A DNA stretch of 7,286 nt from Lysobacteraceae bacterium (lineage in GTDB: Bacteria > Pseudomonadota > Gammaproteobacteria > Steroidobacterales > Steroidobacteraceae), in the NCBI GenBank assembly GCA_012516015.1, contig JAAYXG010000353.1:1-7286 (forward strand), in the 5' to 3' direction. A program made the position numbers and the translations under genes. Within the stretch, counting starts at the first letter, position 1; every line of letters begins with the position of its first letter. The notes below the pieces were generated by a model that saw only the letters and a program-made list of their open reading frames with translations, made no database searches and was not told where the DNA came from. Shown here piece by piece: positions 6,050-7,286 of the stretch.

Positions 6050-7286
6050 ATGAGAAAGAACGTGTTGATCGTCGGCGCCGGCGGCGTCGCTCAGGTCGTC
6101 GCGCACAAGTGCGCCCAGCACAACGATGTGCTCGGGGATATTCACATCGCCTCTCGGACGGTGTCGAAATGCGAGGCCATTCTCGCGTCGGTGCGCGAGA
6201 AAAAGAGCTTGAAAGTGCCGGGCAAGCTCGAAGCCCACGCGCTGGATGCCATGAATGTCGCGGCCACGATCGAGCTGATCAAGAAGACGAATAGCCAGAT
6301 CGTCATCAACGTCGGCTCTGCGTTCGTGAACATGACGGTCCTTCAGGCGTGCATCGAGACGGGCGCTGCGTACCTCGACACGGCCATTCACGAAGATCCG
6401 CTCAAGATCTGCGAGACGCCGCCGTGGTACGCGAACTACGAGTGGAAGCGCCGCGACATCTGCAAGGAGAAAGGCATCACGGCGATTTTGGGTGTCGGCT
6501 TCGATCCGGGAGTCGTCAATGCCTATGCCGCGCTCGCCCGCGAGGACTATCTCGACAAGATCGACTCGATCGATATCGTCGACGTGAACGCGGGCAGTCA
6601 CGGGCGCTACTTCGCCACGAACTTCGATCCCGAGATCAACTTTCGCGAGTTCACGGGCCAGGTGTGGTCGTGGCAGAACGGCCAGTGGACCTCGAACCGC
6701 ATGTTCGAGGTGAAGAAGGTCTGGGACTTGCCCGTCGTCGGCGAGAGCACGACGTACATGACCGGCCACGACGAGATCCACTCGCTGTCGCGCAACTTCG
6801 ACGTGCCGCACATCCGCTTCTGGATGGGCTTCGGCGATCACTACATCAACGTGTTCACCGTGCTCAAGAATCTGGGGCTCCTGTCCGAGCAGCCGATCAA
6901 GACGGCCGACGGACAAACGGTCGTACCGCTCAAGGTCGTCAAAGCCGTGCTGCCCGATCCGGCATCGCTCGCGCCCACGTACAAGGGCAAGACCTGCATC
7001 GGCGACTTCGTCAAGGGAACGAAGGACGGCAAGCCGCGCGAGGTCTTCGTGTACAACGTGAGCGACCACGAGGCAGCCTATCGCGAGGTCGGCAGCCAAG
7101 CGATCTCGTACACGGCCGGCGTGCCGCCGGTCGCGGCTGCGATCCTGATCGCCCGCGGCACATGGGACGTCAAGGAGATGAAGAACGTCGAGGAGTTGCC
7201 GCCGAAGCCGTTCCTCGGGCTCCTCAATCGAATGGGCCTACCCACCCGCATCAAGGACGAGAACGGCGATCGCGAGCTCAATTTAG
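6050..7286 (+). CDS. Carboxynorspermidine/carboxyspermidine dehydrogenase, saccharopine dehydrogenase family (3' end just outside window)
   Basis: From ATG at 6050, 412 codons plus one base are open to the window edge, and no in-frame stop is reached. The length is already about that of the family, so only a few residues are probably missing. Residues 4-14, NVLIVGAGGVA, are a Rossmann nucleotide-binding motif; ILGVGFDPGVVNAYAA (about 145-160) and DIVDVNAGSHGRY are characteristic of the saccharopine dehydrogenase/LYS1-like group. Beside nspC, the expected reaction is NADPH-dependent reductive condensation of aspartate semialdehyde with a diamine (putrescine or diaminopropane) to the carboxytriamine that NspC decarboxylates. 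The strong AAGGAGG upstream and the 40-base gap indicate one operon. True saccharopine dehydrogenase (lysine metabolism) is the alternative, made unlikely by the partner gene. The TAG at the very end is out of frame. Confidence 0.9.
   Translation, partial: MRKNVLIVGAGGVAQVVAHKCAQHNDVLGDIHIASRTVSKCEAILASVREKKSLKVPGKLEAHALDAMNVAATIELIKKTNSQIVINVGSAFVNMTVLQACIETGAAYLDTAIHEDPLKICETPPWYANYEWKRRDICKEKGITAILGVGFDPGVVNAYAALAREDYLDKIDSIDIVDVNAGSHGRYFATNFDPEINFREFTGQVWSWQNGQWTSNRMFEVKKVWDLPVVGESTTYMTGHDEIHSLSRNFDVPHIRFWMGFGDHYINVFTVLKNLGLLSEQPIKTADGQTVVPLKVVKAVLPDPASLAPTYKGKTCIGDFVKGTKDGKPREVFVYNVSDHEAAYREVGSQAISYTAGVPPVAAAILIARGTWDVKEMKNVEELPPKPFLGLLNRMGLPTRIKDENGDRELNL

Overview
The window is GC-rich, gene-dense bacterial DNA. 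Its gene content (dapA divergent from gcvR, with bcp and a PIN-PhoH gene behind gcvR, plus tRNA-Ser with an encoded CCA) fits a gamma- or beta-proteobacterium. The divergent dapA / gcvR-bcp order is the one known from E. coli and relatives. I cannot name a genus from sequence alone.

Layout. On the minus strand, reading right to left, lie gcvR (1999-1472), bcp (1403-939) and the N-terminal 301 codons of a PIN-PhoH ATPase (903 to the left edge), closely spaced and probably one operon. A 227-base divergent region (2000-2226) separates gcvR from dapA on the plus strand (2227-3108). Downstream of dapA, 3109-3800 holds no convincing protein gene. It contains a perfect 24-base palindrome, degenerate GTGTRAN heptamers in inverted orientation, a 22-base copy of the 5' end of a tRNA-Ser, a run of hairpins, an intact tRNA-Ser(GGA), a terminator-like inverted repeat, a second run of hairpins, and a 22-base copy of the tRNA 3' end with a decayed second terminator. 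Next come a LysR-type regulator (3801-4649), a 262-base leader, and a two-gene polyamine operon: carboxynorspermidine/carboxyspermidine decarboxylase (4912-6009) and the partner saccharopine-dehydrogenase-family carboxy(nor)spermidine dehydrogenase (6050 to the right edge, lacking its stop).

How the genes fit together. DapA commits aspartate semialdehyde to lysine/diaminopimelate. The polyamine pair is known to use the same aldehyde with a diamine to make (nor)spermidine, so two users of one metabolite lie on the same strand with a LysR gene between them. GcvR (glycine-cleavage regulation), Bcp (peroxide detoxification) and the PIN-PhoH protein (RNA metabolism) are housekeeping neighbours.

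The unusual part is the tRNA-Ser locus. The 3' half of the tRNA and its terminator form one arm of a roughly 48-base near-perfect inverted repeat, and partial direct copies of both tRNA ends bracket the gene, each separated from it by tandem hairpins. I saw no CRISPR array, insertion sequence, transposase, integrase or phage gene.
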